From Haloarcula argentinensis DSM 12282 (GTDB taxonomy: Archaea; Halobacteriota; Halobacteria; Halobacteriales; Haloarculaceae), in assembly GCA_000336895.1 (NCBI GenBank), contig AOLX01000021.1, positions 27,608-91,607 of the forward strand: a stretch of DNA of 64,000 nucleotides, in the 5' to 3' direction. The position numbers were made by a program, and so were the translations under genes. Every line of letters begins with the position of its first letter. The first letter of the stretch is position 1. The notes beneath the pieces are model-generated. The model saw only the letters and a list, made by a program, of their open reading frames with translations, did no database searches and was not told where the DNA came from. Of the stretch, positions 42,081 through 50,505 are shown piece after piece.

Positions 42081-42240
42081 TCTGCTTGAACTGGTCGAGC
42101 AGCTCTTCTGTCGACTCGTCACCGTCGTAGTCGACGCTCCCGTGGTATGTACTCCGGTCGTCGTCTTCCGACAGTTCGACCTCGCTGTTCTTGCGCTCAC
42201 GGCGTTCGTGTTCGTCGTCGTCGTACGCTCCCATCGACAT
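42067..42240 (-). CDS. DUF5786-like small acidic protein
   Basis: A 57-aa protein, MSMGAYDDDEHERRERKNSE, then VELSEDDDRSTYHGSVDYDG and a short helix ELLDQFKQI. The opening MSMGAYDxDEHERRE is one I know from the haloarchaeal DUF5786 family. It is highly acidic and likely partly disordered. It is too short for many gene callers. The gene overlaps the 3' end of the convergent membrane-protein gene by 14 bp. Function unknown. Confidence 0.82.
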   Translation of the reverse strand: MSMGAYDDDEHERRERKNSEVELSEDDDRSTYHGSVDYDGDESTEELLDQFKQINSD

Positions 42241-42394
42241 AGGTTACCACGGTGAAACTTGGCTGGTAGTGACTATCAATGTAACGGTGGTCACAGAAAC
42301 CGTACCACACGGGCAACAGAGCAGGCGAACGGTCCAAAAGAGGGTGTTTCGACAGGGCGGAACGCCCAAGACCACTGACCATCTACACAACGCT

Positions 42395-43369
42395 GTGGCT
42401 GGTCCCTTACGTCTGCGACAGTCGAACGAACGATGGAGCGAAAAGCGGGTCCGGAACGACCTGCTGACACCGCTGCAGAACACCTTCGGTGCGACGATGA
42501 ACGGTCCGTGGTTCGCTCCGACGGAGGGCTGGGCCGCCCGCCGACTGGAGATGGACAACGGCGACCTGGCGCTGTTTTGCTGGAACGGCCAGCGGGCGTA
42601 CTGGGTCGGAAATACGGAGACACCGCAGACGCTGTGGCGGACAGAGAAGTACACGTTCGACGAGGTCCCCGACGAGATTAGCGAGTGGGTCCAGCGCGAA
42701 CTGTTCGCTCAGTTAGAGGTGGAGGATCCCTGGCTCACCGAGTACGAGACGCTGGCGCACTTTTTCTTGCCCGTGTTTCTCTCGAAGGACGGCCGGGAGT
42801 CGACACGGACGTTCTTCCGGGACCACGCCGGCGGCTTCCCAGATGCTGACCGGGCGGACGGACTGGCGTTCTACGACGACTTCCTGGCGACCGGTGCACT
42901 GGACGACTATCGCTACACGATGGCGAGCAAACTCGGGACCAGCGAGGGATTTGACCTGTCGCGGATGCGGGCGACGATGGGCGAGTTCAACGTCGCCAAA
43001 CTGCTCGTCGACGCGGGCAACGACATCAGGCCCGAGGTCGAACTGGACTCCGGCCACTCAGTCGATTTCCGGGTCGAAGACACGCTCGTTGAGGTCACTC
43101 GCCCCCGGCCGCCGTCCCGACGGCAGGTCGACACTGCCATCGGTGCGGTGAAGGCGTCCGGCGACGCGAAGACACGCGACCAGCTAGCAGCCCACCCCGG
43201 TGCGGTCCTCGTGGTTGACTGCAGCTCCTTCCCGGACGACGACTGGCGGCGGGTCTACGGCGAACAGCCGGACGTTGGGTACTCGCCGACCATCGTGTTC
43301 CGTGCTCGACCGGACGGCAGCATGGAAGGGTACGCCTACGGCTCGGTTCCCTTCCCGCTACCGTTTTAA
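42395..43369 (+). CDS. DUF5784-like conserved haloarchaeal protein
   Basis: A 324-aa soluble protein. Conserved blocks: VRNDLLTPLQNTFGATMNGPW, EMDNGDLALFCW, YWVGNTETPQTLWRTEKY, and a C-terminal part with FNVAKLLVDAGNDIRPEV and SVDFRVEDTLVEVTRP, the last resembling a restriction-endonuclease-like core (hydrophobic strand with Asp then Glu). I recall the family as DUF5784. The start is taken at GTG 42395 (AGPLRLRQSNERW), the first start with family-like sequence after it. It is followed by a Cdc6-like ATPase 81 bp downstream on the same strand. A DNA-related role is possible but unproven. Confidence 0.78.
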   Translation: MAGPLRLRQSNERWSEKRVRNDLLTPLQNTFGATMNGPWFAPTEGWAARRLEMDNGDLALFCWNGQRAYWVGNTETPQTLWRTEKYTFDEVPDEISEWVQRELFAQLEVEDPWLTEYETLAHFFLPVFLSKDGRESTRTFFRDHAGGFPDADRADGLAFYDDFLATGALDDYRYTMASKLGTSEGFDLSRMRATMGEFNVAKLLVDAGNDIRPEVELDSGHSVDFRVEDTLVEVTRPRPPSRRQVDTAIGAVKASGDAKTRDQLAAHPGAVLVVDCSSFPDDDWRRVYGEQPDVGYSPTIVFRARPDGSMEGYAYGSVPFPLPF

Positions 43370-43450
43370 TACAGCAAGTCACGTTATCTTCCTCGAAATT
43401 CGGGGCGTAACATATAACGCGCCGGACCGGCAAGGCTGAGGGAGATAGCC

Positions 43451-44506
43451 GTGGTGGACGATACAGAGCAACCGAAGACCAGCGGTTCGGGGCAGTCGGT
43501 CTCGGAGGTGATGGACCGGCTCGAATCGCTCCGGTCCGAGGAGGAGGACCGCGCCGAGAGCGCCACCGCCGGCGTCCTGCTGGACCAGCTGCAGGAGGTC
43601 GAAGAGCGGCTGCTAGCCTTCGGCGAAGCACTGGGCGGCACCGCCGACACCGTGACAGACCTCCCGTTTACTGAGGAAGCCGGGCTGGACCACATGCCCG
43701 AGCCACTGTACGTCCGCCACGACACCGAGATGCTGAATCAGGTCACGTCGTGGCTCCTGCAGGACCAGCACATCGGGTTAGTGAGTCCCTACGGCACCGG
43801 AAAGACGGCCTTCCGTGAAATTGTCCTGCGTGACCTCTCGAAACACGAGGGTTTTGTCATCACACATCTTGACAACCCCCGTGAGACAACGCCCCGGAAA
43901 CTGTACCAGACGGTGCTGACAGCCGCCTACGCCGCGGGCTACTCCATCGACCAGCGCAACTACTCGCAGGTCCGCGACGGGATTCCGTGGGCGACTGCAG
44001 AGGCGAAAGACGCCGTCCACGAGATCGTCCGTCGTGTGCGCGAGGACGGGAAAACGCTCCTGTTGGTTGTCGACGAGATCGAGGTGCTCGAGGCGGACCT
44101 GCTGTCGCCGCTGCAGGTGGCCGGCGACGCCGGCGTTCGGCTGTTCCTCACCGGGACACCGGAGGGGAAACGGCGGGTGGCGGAAATCCGGGGAACGCTC
44201 GACTCCCGACTACGGTACTACGAGGGTATCGACCCGTTCTCGCCGGACGACGTAGCCGAGTACGCCGCCCGCTCGCTGGCGTACTTCCGAGACGAGCCGT
44301 ACGAGGGGCAGGCCCCGGATCTGTTCACCCGGGCCGCAATCGAAGATATCCACGAGCGGACCGATGGCAATCCCCGGGAAGTCCGCATCGAGTGTCGCGA
44401 ACTGTTCACAAGGGCGGCGTTCGTCTGGTACCGGACAGGGCAGGACATCTCTCGCATCCAGATTACGCCGGAGTTGCGCCACCGGCGGTTCGGAATGGGC
44501 CGCTGA
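43451..44506 (+). CDS. Cdc6/Orc-like AAA+ ATPase
   Basis: A 351-aa AAA+ protein. Residues 1-70 are a polar coiled-coil (MDRLESLRSEEEDRAESA and DQLQEVEERLLAFGEAL). The ATPase follows: LYVRHDTEMLNQVTSWLLQD, Walker A LVSPYGTGKTAF, Walker B LLLVVDEIEVLEADL, sensor 1 RLFLTGTPEG and a sensor 2-like TDGNPREVRIECREL. This resembles the Orc1/Cdc6-STAND region, but the C-terminal winged helix of true Orc1 is not evident, so it is unlikely to be an initiator. GTG at 43451 is used; a second GTG at 43454 is possible. A TATA-like CATATAAC is at 43411-43418. Confidence 0.78.
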   Translation: MVDDTEQPKTSGSGQSVSEVMDRLESLRSEEEDRAESATAGVLLDQLQEVEERLLAFGEALGGTADTVTDLPFTEEAGLDHMPEPLYVRHDTEMLNQVTSWLLQDQHIGLVSPYGTGKTAFREIVLRDLSKHEGFVITHLDNPRETTPRKLYQTVLTAAYAAGYSIDQRNYSQVRDGIPWATAEAKDAVHEIVRRVREDGKTLLLVVDEIEVLEADLLSPLQVAGDAGVRLFLTGTPEGKRRVAEIRGTLDSRLRYYEGIDPFSPDDVAEYAARSLAYFRDEPYEGQAPDLFTRAAIEDIHERTDGNPREVRIECRELFTRAAFVWYRTGQDISRIQITPELRHRRFGMGR

Positions 44507-44601
44507 GCGTTCCTGAATGGGTATATAAACCTCCCACGTTAGGTAGTATCACACCGTCGAGTGTGGCATGCAGTAAGGCGATATGGCGGCCGTGACCACA
44601 G

Positions 44602-44640
44602 CTTTTATATAGAATCACATTCAATCATCGTTTGACTATG
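44602..44640 (+). promoter_or_regulatory. Thermosome promoter and leader, copy B
   Basis: CTTTTATATAGAATCACAT followed by a leader to ATG 44638. It matches the minus-strand segment 9282-9320 at 18 of the first 19 positions and in exact spacing to the start codon. The TATA box is centred near 44608, with a predicted transcript start near 44634. Confidence 0.7.
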
Positions 44641-46335
44641 GCTCAACAGCAGATGGGCAACCAGCCCATGATTGTACTTTCCGAGGAGTCCCAGCGGACA
44701 TCCGGAAAGGACGCGCAGTCGATGAACATCACGGCCGGGACGGCCGTCGCCGAGGCCGTTCGGACGACACTGGGTCCGAAGGGCATGGACAAGATGCTCG
44801 TCGACAACTCGGGCTCGGTCGTCGTCACAAACGACGGCGTCACCATCCTCGACGAGATGGACATCGAGCACCCCGCCGCCAACATGATCGTCGAGGTCGC
44901 CCAGACCCAGGAAGACGAAGTGGGCGACGGCACGACCACGGCGGTTGTCATGGCCGGCGAACTCCTCTCGAAGGCCGAGGAACTCCTCGACCAGGACATC
45001 CACGCTAGCATCCTGGCCCAGGGGTACCGCCAGGCCGCCGAGAAGGCCAAGGAAATCCTCGAAGACAACGCTATCGACGTCGACGCCGACGACACGGAGA
45101 CCCTCGAAAAGGTCGCCGCGACCGCGATGACCGGTAAGGGCGCGGAGTCCTCCAAGGACGTCCTCGCCGAGCTTGTCGTCCGCGCCGCACAGTCCGTCGT
45201 CGACGACGACGGCAGCGTTGACACCGACAACATCCAGATCGAAACCGTCGTTGGCGGCGCAACCGACGAGTCCGAACTCGTCGAGGGCGTCATCGTCGAC
45301 AAGGAGCGCGTCCACGACAACATGCCGTTCGCCGTCGAGGACGCCGACGTTGCCCTGCTGGACACGGCCATCGAGGTTCCGGAAACGGAGCTCGACACCG
45401 AAGTCAACGTCACCGACCCCGACCAGCTCCAGCAGTTCCTCGACCAAGAAGAGGAACAGCTCAAGGAGATGGTCGACAAGCTCAAAGAAGCCGGTGCTGA
45501 CGTCGTCTTCTGCCAGAAGGGCATCGACGACATGGCCCAGCACTACCTCGCCCAAGAAGGTATTCTCGCTGTTCGCCGCGCGAAGAAGTCCGACATCGAG
45601 GCCCTTTCGCGCTCGACCGGCGCGCGCATCATCTCGAACATCGACGACATCGAAGCCGATGACCTCGGCTTCGCCGGCTCCGTTGCCCAGAAGGACATCG
45701 CTGGCGACGAGCGCATCTTCGTCGAGGACGTCGAGGACGCCCGTGCTGTCACGATGATTCTCCGCGGCGGCACCGAACACGTCGTCGACGAAGTCGAGCG
45801 CGCCATCGAGGACTCGCTCGGCGTCGTCGCCGCCACGCTGGAGGACGGCAAGGTCCTGCCCGGCGGCGGTGCCCCCGAGACGCAGCTCGCACTCGGCCTG
45901 CGCGACCACGCCGACTCCGTTGGTGGCCGCGAACAGCTCGCCGTCGAAGCGTTCGCCGACGCCATCGACGTCATCCCGCGCACCCTCGCCGAGAACGCCG
46001 GTCTCGACCCGATCGACTCGCTGGTCGACCTCCGCAGCAAGCACGACGGTGGCGCAGTCACCTCCGGGCTTGATGCCTACACTGGCGAGGTCGTCGACAT
46101 GGAAGAGGACGGCGTCGTTGAGCCCCTCCGTGTCAAGACCCAGGCCGTCGAAAGCGCAACCGAAGCAGCCGTCATGATCCTCCGCATCGATGACGTCATC
46201 GCTGCTGGCGACCTCAAGGGTGGCCAGGGCGACGACGACGAGGACGAAGGCGGACCTGGCGGCCCAGGCGGCGCGCCCGGCGGAATGGGCGGCGGCATGG
46301 GCGGCATGGGCGGCGGTATGGGCGGCATGATGTAA
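44638..46335 (+). CDS. thsB: Thermosome subunit (group II chaperonin), beta-like
   Basis: A 565-aa chaperonin subunit with [19 protein letters not shown], the ATPase motif [34 protein letters not shown] and a Gly-Met-rich C-terminal tail after an acidic segment ([14 protein letters not shown]). It forms hetero-oligomeric double rings with the subunit encoded at 7605-9284. The ATG at 44638 is 6 bp after a TTG that I reject. Sharing of the promoter with the other subunit implies matched expression and heat response. A T-run (46342-46346) and hairpins follow the stop. Confidence 0.97.
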   Translation: MAQQQMGNQPMIVLSEESQRTSGKDAQSMNITAGTAVAEAVRTTLGPKGMDKMLVDNSGSVVVTNDGVTILDEMDIEHPAANMIVEVAQTQEDEVGDGTTTAVVMAGELLSKAEELLDQDIHASILAQGYRQAAEKAKEILEDNAIDVDADDTETLEKVAATAMTGKGAESSKDVLAELVVRAAQSVVDDDGSVDTDNIQIETVVGGATDESELVEGVIVDKERVHDNMPFAVEDADVALLDTAIEVPETELDTEVNVTDPDQLQQFLDQEEEQLKEMVDKLKEAGADVVFCQKGIDDMAQHYLAQEGILAVRRAKKSDIEALSRSTGARIISNIDDIEADDLGFAGSVAQKDIAGDERIFVEDVEDARAVTMILRGGTEHVVDEVERAIEDSLGVVAATLEDGKVLPGGGAPETQLALGLRDHADSVGGREQLAVEAFADAIDVIPRTLAENAGLDPIDSLVDLRSKHDGGAVTSGLDAYTGEVVDMEEDGVVEPLRVKTQAVESATEAAVMILRIDDVIAAGDLKGGQGDDDEDEGGPGGPGGAPGGMGGGMGGMGGGMGGMM

Positions 46336-46642
46336 AACCACTTTTTGCACTTCACTCGCGCCGCTTCGCGGCGCTCGTTCAGGCAAAAACGTGGGGAAAA
46401 TCGCTGCTCGTTCCTGTCGCGCCGCTTCGCGGCGCGGTAGTCACTCGTTGCGATTGAACCGGCGCGCTTCGCGCGCCGGATGCTTGCCCACTCGTCGATT
46501 CGAGCGACAATCACCGCGGTTCTATATTTTCTATCCTCAGACCGGGCAGTGATGACGCTGCGTCGGTTTTCAAACGGTATCGCAAAATTCACTTTTCGGA
46601 AGCAGTCGCCACGGTCAAACCAACGTACACCTTTGAATCGGT
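46336..46642. other. Spacer after the thermosome gene with three GC-rich hairpins
   Basis: These 307 bp hold no gene. A T-run at 46342-46346 directly follows the stop and may terminate transcription. Three perfect GC-rich hairpins with a TTC loop follow: GCGCCGC/GCGGCGC (46358-46374), CGCGCCGC/GCGGCGCG (46418-46436) and CCGGCGCGC/GCGCGCCGG (46459-46479). The last 160 bp are AT-richer and unremarkable. Confidence 0.6.
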
Positions 46643-46867
46643 ATGGATCTGACACGGACCGAACGGCGGTTGCTGTGGACCGGAACGGCGTTGGCGGGCG
46701 TGCTTCATCTACTCGTTCCGGGGCTGTTACTGTCGCTGGCGCGGCTGGGCTATCGCTGGGCACTGTCGGTGGAGTTTACGCCACAGGAGGGGTCCCGTCG
46801 CCGGGTCAGGCTGCTTGGCGTTGGGAACCTCGTTGTTGCGGCGGTACTGAGACGGCTACTCGACTGA
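46643..46867 (+). CDS. Small membrane protein
   Basis: A 74-aa basic-leaning protein with two hydrophobic segments (TALAGVLHLLVPGLLLSLA, about 15-33, and VGNLVVAAVLRRL, about 59-71). It starts MDLTRTERRLLWTG. It lies alone between the thermosome spacer and the convergent LOG-like gene, with 8 bp between their stops. No family is recognised with certainty. Coding is supported by an open frame with a plausible halophilic start and amphipathic layout, but it is the least certain of the small membrane proteins here. Confidence 0.55.
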   Translation: MDLTRTERRLLWTGTALAGVLHLLVPGLLLSLARLGYRWALSVEFTPQEGSRRRVRLLGVGNLVVAAVLRRLLD

Positions 46868-46875
46868 AACGGCAG

Positions 46876-47334
46876 CTACTGCACGGCTGACTCGACGTAT
46901 GCGACGGCCTCGGCGGGCGTATCAACATGTTCGATAGCGTCGCCGACCGGGCTGTCGAGGCGGTGGGTTCCGAGCCCGGCGACCGGCCGGTCTATGTCGA
47001 GGGCGTGGCCGAGTTCCGAGAGCGTCCCGGTGCCGCCGTCGATAGCGATGACGGCCGCGCCGTTCATCACGACGAGGACGTTGCGAGCGTTTCCGAGTCC
47101 CGTCGCAATGGCGGTCTGGACGTAATCGTTTGCGGCGGCCCGGCGCTCACCAGGGAGGATACCGACAGTGTGGCCCCCGGCCTCGCTCGCACCCCGGCAG
47201 ACCGCCTCCATCACGCCGGTGAGGCCGCCACAGACGATATCGTGGCCATGCTCACCGAGTCGCCGCCCGACCTCCCGTGCCTGCTGGTACTGTTCGTCGG
47301 TAACTGTCGAGCCACCGATGACCGAAACGCGCAT
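46876..47334 (-). CDS. LOG-like nucleotide-binding protein (TIGR00725 type)
   Basis: A 152-aa Rossmann-like protein. The motifs of the LOG/DprA-like family are present: VCGGLTGVMEAVCRGA (GGxxGxM) and IAIDGGTGTLSELGHAL (GGxGTxxE). It begins MRVSVIGGSTVTDEQYQQAR. LOG enzymes release cytokinin-type or other nucleobases from nucleoside monophosphates; the TIGR00725 subgroup to which this seems to belong is of unknown function. It is cytosolic. It is convergent with the small membrane-protein gene and lies just downstream of phaC on the same strand. Confidence 0.88.
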   Translation of the reverse strand: MRVSVIGGSTVTDEQYQQAREVGRRLGEHGHDIVCGGLTGVMEAVCRGASEAGGHTVGILPGERRAAANDYVQTAIATGLGNARNVLVVMNGAAVIAIDGGTGTLSELGHALDIDRPVAGLGTHRLDSPVGDAIEHVDTPAEAVAYVESAVQ

Positions 47335-47373
47335 AGCTACTCGTGGAGCGGGAAACAGAAAAACAGCGCCGGA

Positions 47374-48807
47374 TTACAGCTGGTCGAGCCAGTCCTGCGC
47401 GCGGGACTCGGTAGTCTTGGCGATGTCGGCCAGTTCGGCCGCATCGTAGTCGGCCAGGTCCGCAACGCTGTGGATGCCGGCGTCGTGCAGACGGTCGGCG
47501 TATGTCGGGCCGATACCAGAGACGCTATCGACATCGGCAGGTCCGTCGGTCGCGTCGTCTTCGTTCTCAGTAGCGTCGGCATCGACATCGTCGGTCGCGT
47601 CGACGTCGATCTCGGTGGGCTCCGACTGGTCTACCGCGTCGTCTGCAGCCGCTTCGGGGGATTCGACCTCGATGTCGACTTCCTCGCCCCCCGTGCTGCG
47701 CTCCGAGTACCACTCGGCGACCTCGGGCCAGAGGTCGGCGTGAGTCGACGACGAGACGGAGAGCCCGATGTGTCCCGTCGAGAACTCGATTGTTCGCGTG
47801 TCGTCGCTCGCGATGACATCGTTGAACGGCTTGGAGGCCTCCGGCGGGATGAGGTGGTCGTACTCACCCATGAGCTGGAGGACGGGCATGTCGATGTTGT
47901 CCAGGTCGACGTGCTTGCCGTCGAGTTCCAGTTCGTTCCGGTAGAGCTTGTTGTCCTGATACACGTCTTCGAGGAACTGAACGTAGGCCTCGCCGGCCAC
48001 GTCGATACCATCGCCGAGCCACTTCTCCATCCGGCCGAAGTTCTCGACGAAGCCTTCGTTCTCCATGTTCTCCGAGAACCGGATGTACTTCGTGACGTAG
48101 TTCTCGACGGGGTCCATCAGCGCGAAGCCAATGTCAAGCATATCGGAGGGGACGTTGCCGAACGTGTCGACGACATCCTGCGGGGAGTAGTATTCCTCGG
48201 AGCCCCACTCTTCGAGGACGCCGCCAGTGTGGTCGAAGCACAGCCCGGCGGCCATCAGGCCCAGCGTGTTGACTTTCTCCTTGTGGAGTGCGGTGTACAT
48301 TACCGACATCGTTCCGCCCATACAGTAGCCGAGGATGTTGATCGCGTCCTGCCCGGAGCGCTCGCGGACCACGTCGACGCAGTTGTCCATATAGCGGTTG
48401 ACGTAGTCGTCGAGGGCGAGATGCTGGTCGAGCCGCGAGGGCTCGTTCCAGTCGATGAGGTACACGTCGTGGCCCGCCTCGAGCAGGCGTCGGACGACCG
48501 ACCGCTCCTCTTGCAGGTCGAGGATGTACGGCCGGTTGATGAGCGCGTAGACGATGAGGATCGGCACGTTCTCCTTCTCCTCTTCGGGTACCTCGATGCC
48601 GGCAGCCTCGGCGTCGTAATGGAGGAGTTCGAGCTTGTTCTCCTCGTACACGACGTTACTCGGCGTCTGGCCGACTTCGACGGACTCCAGCAGTTCCAGT
48701 CGCTCGTCGGCGATCTGACTGGTCTCGGCAGCGTCGGTCATGTTCTCCAGCGTCTTTCGCTGCCAGTTGAGCGCAGCCTCGAACGGATTGAAGGGATTGC
48801 TTGACAT
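47374..48807 (-). CDS. phaC: Poly(3-hydroxyalkanoate) synthase subunit PhaC (class III)
   Basis: A 477-aa PHA synthase catalytic subunit that polymerises 3-hydroxyacyl-CoA on the granule surface, with PhaE. The lipase-like box is GYCMGG with Cys162; the rest of the triad is Asp316 in GEYDHLIP and His345 in [22 protein letters not shown] and [11 protein letters not shown] are class III signatures. After the synthase domain (~375) an acidic low-complexity linker leads to a helix-hairpin-helix-like domain ([20 protein letters not shown], about 428-450). The long C-terminus is characteristic of haloarchaeal PhaC. It follows phaE by 2 bp in the phaR-P-E-C operon. Confidence 0.96.
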   Translation of the reverse strand: MSSNPFNPFEAALNWQRKTLENMTDAAETSQIADERLELLESVEVGQTPSNVVYEENKLELLHYDAEAAGIEVPEEEKENVPILIVYALINRPYILDLQEERSVVRRLLEAGHDVYLIDWNEPSRLDQHLALDDYVNRYMDNCVDVVRERSGQDAINILGYCMGGTMSVMYTALHKEKVNTLGLMAAGLCFDHTGGVLEEWGSEEYYSPQDVVDTFGNVPSDMLDIGFALMDPVENYVTKYIRFSENMENEGFVENFGRMEKWLGDGIDVAGEAYVQFLEDVYQDNKLYRNELELDGKHVDLDNIDMPVLQLMGEYDHLIPPEASKPFNDVIASDDTRTIEFSTGHIGLSVSSSTHADLWPEVAEWYSERSTGGEEVDIEVESPEAAADDAVDQSEPTEIDVDATDDVDADATENEDDATDGPADVDSVSGIGPTYADRLHDAGIHSVADLADYDAAELADIAKTTESRAQDWLDQL

Positions 48808-48809
48808 GA

Positions 48810-49355
48810 TTACTCTTCTAAGTGTTCGAGGACGCGGTCGAGCTTCTGTTCGACCGCGTGCTGGCGGCGCTCAAGTTCGATGAGTCGCTCGCCGATCTCG
48901 TCGACATCGTCCCGTGTCGGGAAGCCGAGCTGTTCCAGCGTGTCTTGGCTCAGGTCGTCTGCTTCCTGTTGCATCTCCATCATCGACTCGACGAGCTGGC
49001 CGTTCGCGGCCGCGAAGGCCGAGGTGCCCATAACGTGTTTGAACGCCTCGTTGGCGGACTGCAGCCAGATGTCACGGAACTCGGCGGGGTCGACATCTTC
49101 GCCCCGAGCGGCGTCGGTCGAACGCTCGACCATCTGCTCGGCGGCGTCCATCCACTCCTCGTAGGCGCGGTTGTAACCGTCCATCCCGTCGGCAAGGTCC
49201 TCCTGCTCCGGGATCGTATCCTCGACGGCGTCGGCCCACGACTCCACGAAGGCTGCCTGGGCCTTCATGTTCTGCTCCATCGAGTCAGCGACCGCGTTGT
49301 TCATCTCCTCAACCATCTCCGTCCATTCCTCCTGAATGTCGTTTGTGTTACTCAT
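48810..49355 (-). CDS. phaE: PHA synthase subunit PhaE
   Basis: A 181-aa, mostly helical subunit required by class III PhaC. It reads [20 protein letters not shown] at the start and ends in a coiled-coil segment ([20 protein letters not shown]). The size equals that remembered for Haloarcula PhaE. A possible contact region is [20 protein letters not shown]. The ATG at 49355 is preferred to 49382, whose extension (CARRRG) is the upstream spacer. It is 2 bp from phaC, and 45 bp after phaP. Confidence 0.93.
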   Translation of the reverse strand: MSNTNDIQEEWTEMVEEMNNAVADSMEQNMKAQAAFVESWADAVEDTIPEQEDLADGMDGYNRAYEEWMDAAEQMVERSTDAARGEDVDPAEFRDIWLQSANEAFKHVMGTSAFAAANGQLVESMMEMQQEADDLSQDTLEQLGFPTRDDVDEIGERLIELERRQHAVEQKLDRVLEHLEE

Positions 49356-49400
49356 AATAGTACCTCGGCGGCGGGCGCACAAAAAAACCGACTGTCGTTC

Positions 49401-49958
49401 TTACGCTTCGACGTCGACAGCGTCGGCAGCTTCGGCCTGCACTTCCTCGACCTGCTCCTGAATCTCCTCGACCTGCTCCTGCACTTCTTCGAGCTGCTCG
49501 CCGAACTGCTCGGCGGCCTCGACGGACTGCGCTTCGAGTTCCTCGTGGGCCTCGACGAGCATGTCGACCTGATCGTTGACGGCTGCGACGTACTCATCGG
49601 TCATCTCGTCGTAGGTGTCGACGCCCTCTTCGAGCTCCGTTTCCATGTTGTCGAACAGTTCTGCGTGGTTCTCAAGCAGGAAGTCGAACTGCTCGTCGAC
49701 GGTCTCGCGGATCTGCTCGACTGTTTCGGTCATGCCGGGCATCGTCGACGCCATCGCGTCGAGGTAGCTGTGGAACGCGGTCTGCTGGAGCTCGACACCG
49801 CGGCGCTGTGCCGATTCCTGTGTGTCGAGGCTGTCGATGACCGCGTTGTTGACGTTCTGCTGGAAGGAAACGCTCTGTTCGAGCGCCTTCTGGCTCTGCT
49901 CGATCGTCGCACGCTGCATCTCGAACGCTGTCGTGACGGGGGTTGTGTAGTCTACCAT
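49401..49958 (-). CDS. phaP: Phasin PhaP
   Basis: A 185-aa helical granule-coat protein. It reads MVDYTTPVTTAFEMQRATIE then long amphipathic helices and a C-terminal coiled coil made of repeated EEVQEQVEEIQEQVEEVQ-type heptads. Phasins cover PHA granules, control their size and are usually abundant. The position between phaR and phaE is the standard haloarchaeal order. The ATG at 49958 is 7 bp from the phaR stop, so the operon is tight. Confidence 0.9.
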   Translation of the reverse strand: MVDYTTPVTTAFEMQRATIEQSQKALEQSVSFQQNVNNAVIDSLDTQESAQRRGVELQQTAFHSYLDAMASTMPGMTETVEQIRETVDEQFDFLLENHAELFDNMETELEEGVDTYDEMTDEYVAAVNDQVDMLVEAHEELEAQSVEAAEQFGEQLEEVQEQVEEIQEQVEEVQAEAADAVDVEA

Positions 49959-49965
49959 TGTTGGG

Positions 49966-50265
49966 TTACTCGCTGTTGTTGTTAGTGACCGGGAGGACGA
50001 CGGCTTGAACGATATCGCCTTCGTCGATGCCCAGCGCCTCTCGCTCCGCATCGGGGATGCTGATCCGACCCCCGCTCTGCACGCGGGTCTTGAACGTCGC
50101 CATCTGGCTCATGGCACCGAGTTGATTCATATCGAAACTCGGCATGCCACCGCTGGCGAACATCTGTTTCATCAGCTGCTGTTGCTGTTCCATCGCATTC
50201 TCGCTCGCCTGTTGCATCCCCTTGAACATCGGAGGCCACATCAGGCCATCATCCTCGTCGGCCAT
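49966..50265 (-). CDS. phaR: PHA regulator PhaR (AbrB-type)
   Basis: A 99-aa protein: a Met/Gln-rich N-terminal half (GMQQASENAMEQQQQLMKQM) probably binds granules, and a C-terminal SpoVT/AbrB DNA-binding domain reads FKTRVQSGGRISIPDAEREA then LGIDEGDIVQAVV. In Haloferax mediterranei the homologue represses phaRP and also associates with granules; similar autoregulation is likely. A minus-strand TATA box (50293-50300) and a 15-bp palindrome upstream (50323-50337) mark the promoter. It heads the phaR-P-E-C operon. Confidence 0.92.
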   Translation of the reverse strand: MADEDDGLMWPPMFKGMQQASENAMEQQQQLMKQMFASGGMPSFDMNQLGAMSQMATFKTRVQSGGRISIPDAEREALGIDEGDIVQAVVLPVTNNNSE

Positions 50266-50292
50266 CGGTCAACTACATGTACTCTCCTCAAC

Positions 50293-50347
50293 AATATAAA
50301 ACTTCCGTTGAAGCCCATTGAATACCATTGAATGGTAGAGGATGGTA
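50293..50347 (-). promoter_or_regulatory. phaR operon promoter with palindromic putative operator
   Basis: Minus-strand TTTATATT (50293-50300) is about 26-30 bp before the phaR start. Next to it is a perfect palindrome TACCATTgAATGGTA (50323-50337). The half-site CCATTGAAT occurs at 50315-50323 and again at 50325-50333, exactly 10 bp apart; an inverted ATGGTA is at 50342-50347. The array suits a dimeric or multimeric regulator. Confidence 0.6.
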
Positions 50348-50472
50348 TTAGCGGTTCAGGAGCGTCGAGGGGCGTGCTACGCCCTGTAGCATCGATAACT
50401 GTAACCCCAAATACGCGTCTGACGCCCGTTAGACGGTGTTTACCGACAGCTGAGGCGAAACCAACACCAAGG

Positions 50473-50479
50473 TTTAATA
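50473..50479 (+). promoter_or_regulatory. TATA-like promoter of the MaoC-type hydratase gene
   Basis: TTTAATA is centred near 50476, about 30 bp before ATG 50506, giving a leader of only a few bases. It supports the start at 50506. Confidence 0.5.
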
Positions 50480-50505
50480 CTCCGACCAATAAACTACCAG
50501 AACAG

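Noticed and set aside
46261..46335. Repeated Gly-Met coding sequence as a possible tandem DNA repeat
   Set aside because: It is the normal C-terminal tail of group II chaperonins and occurs in both thermosome genes.
44605..46386. A 593-codon open frame opposite the second thermosome gene
   Set aside because: Same shadow effect as at the first thermosome gene; the similarity of the two shadows only reflects the similarity of the real genes.
46927..48804. A 625-codon open frame opposite phaC and the LOG-like gene
   Set aside because: Antisense to two recognised genes and without protein-like features.
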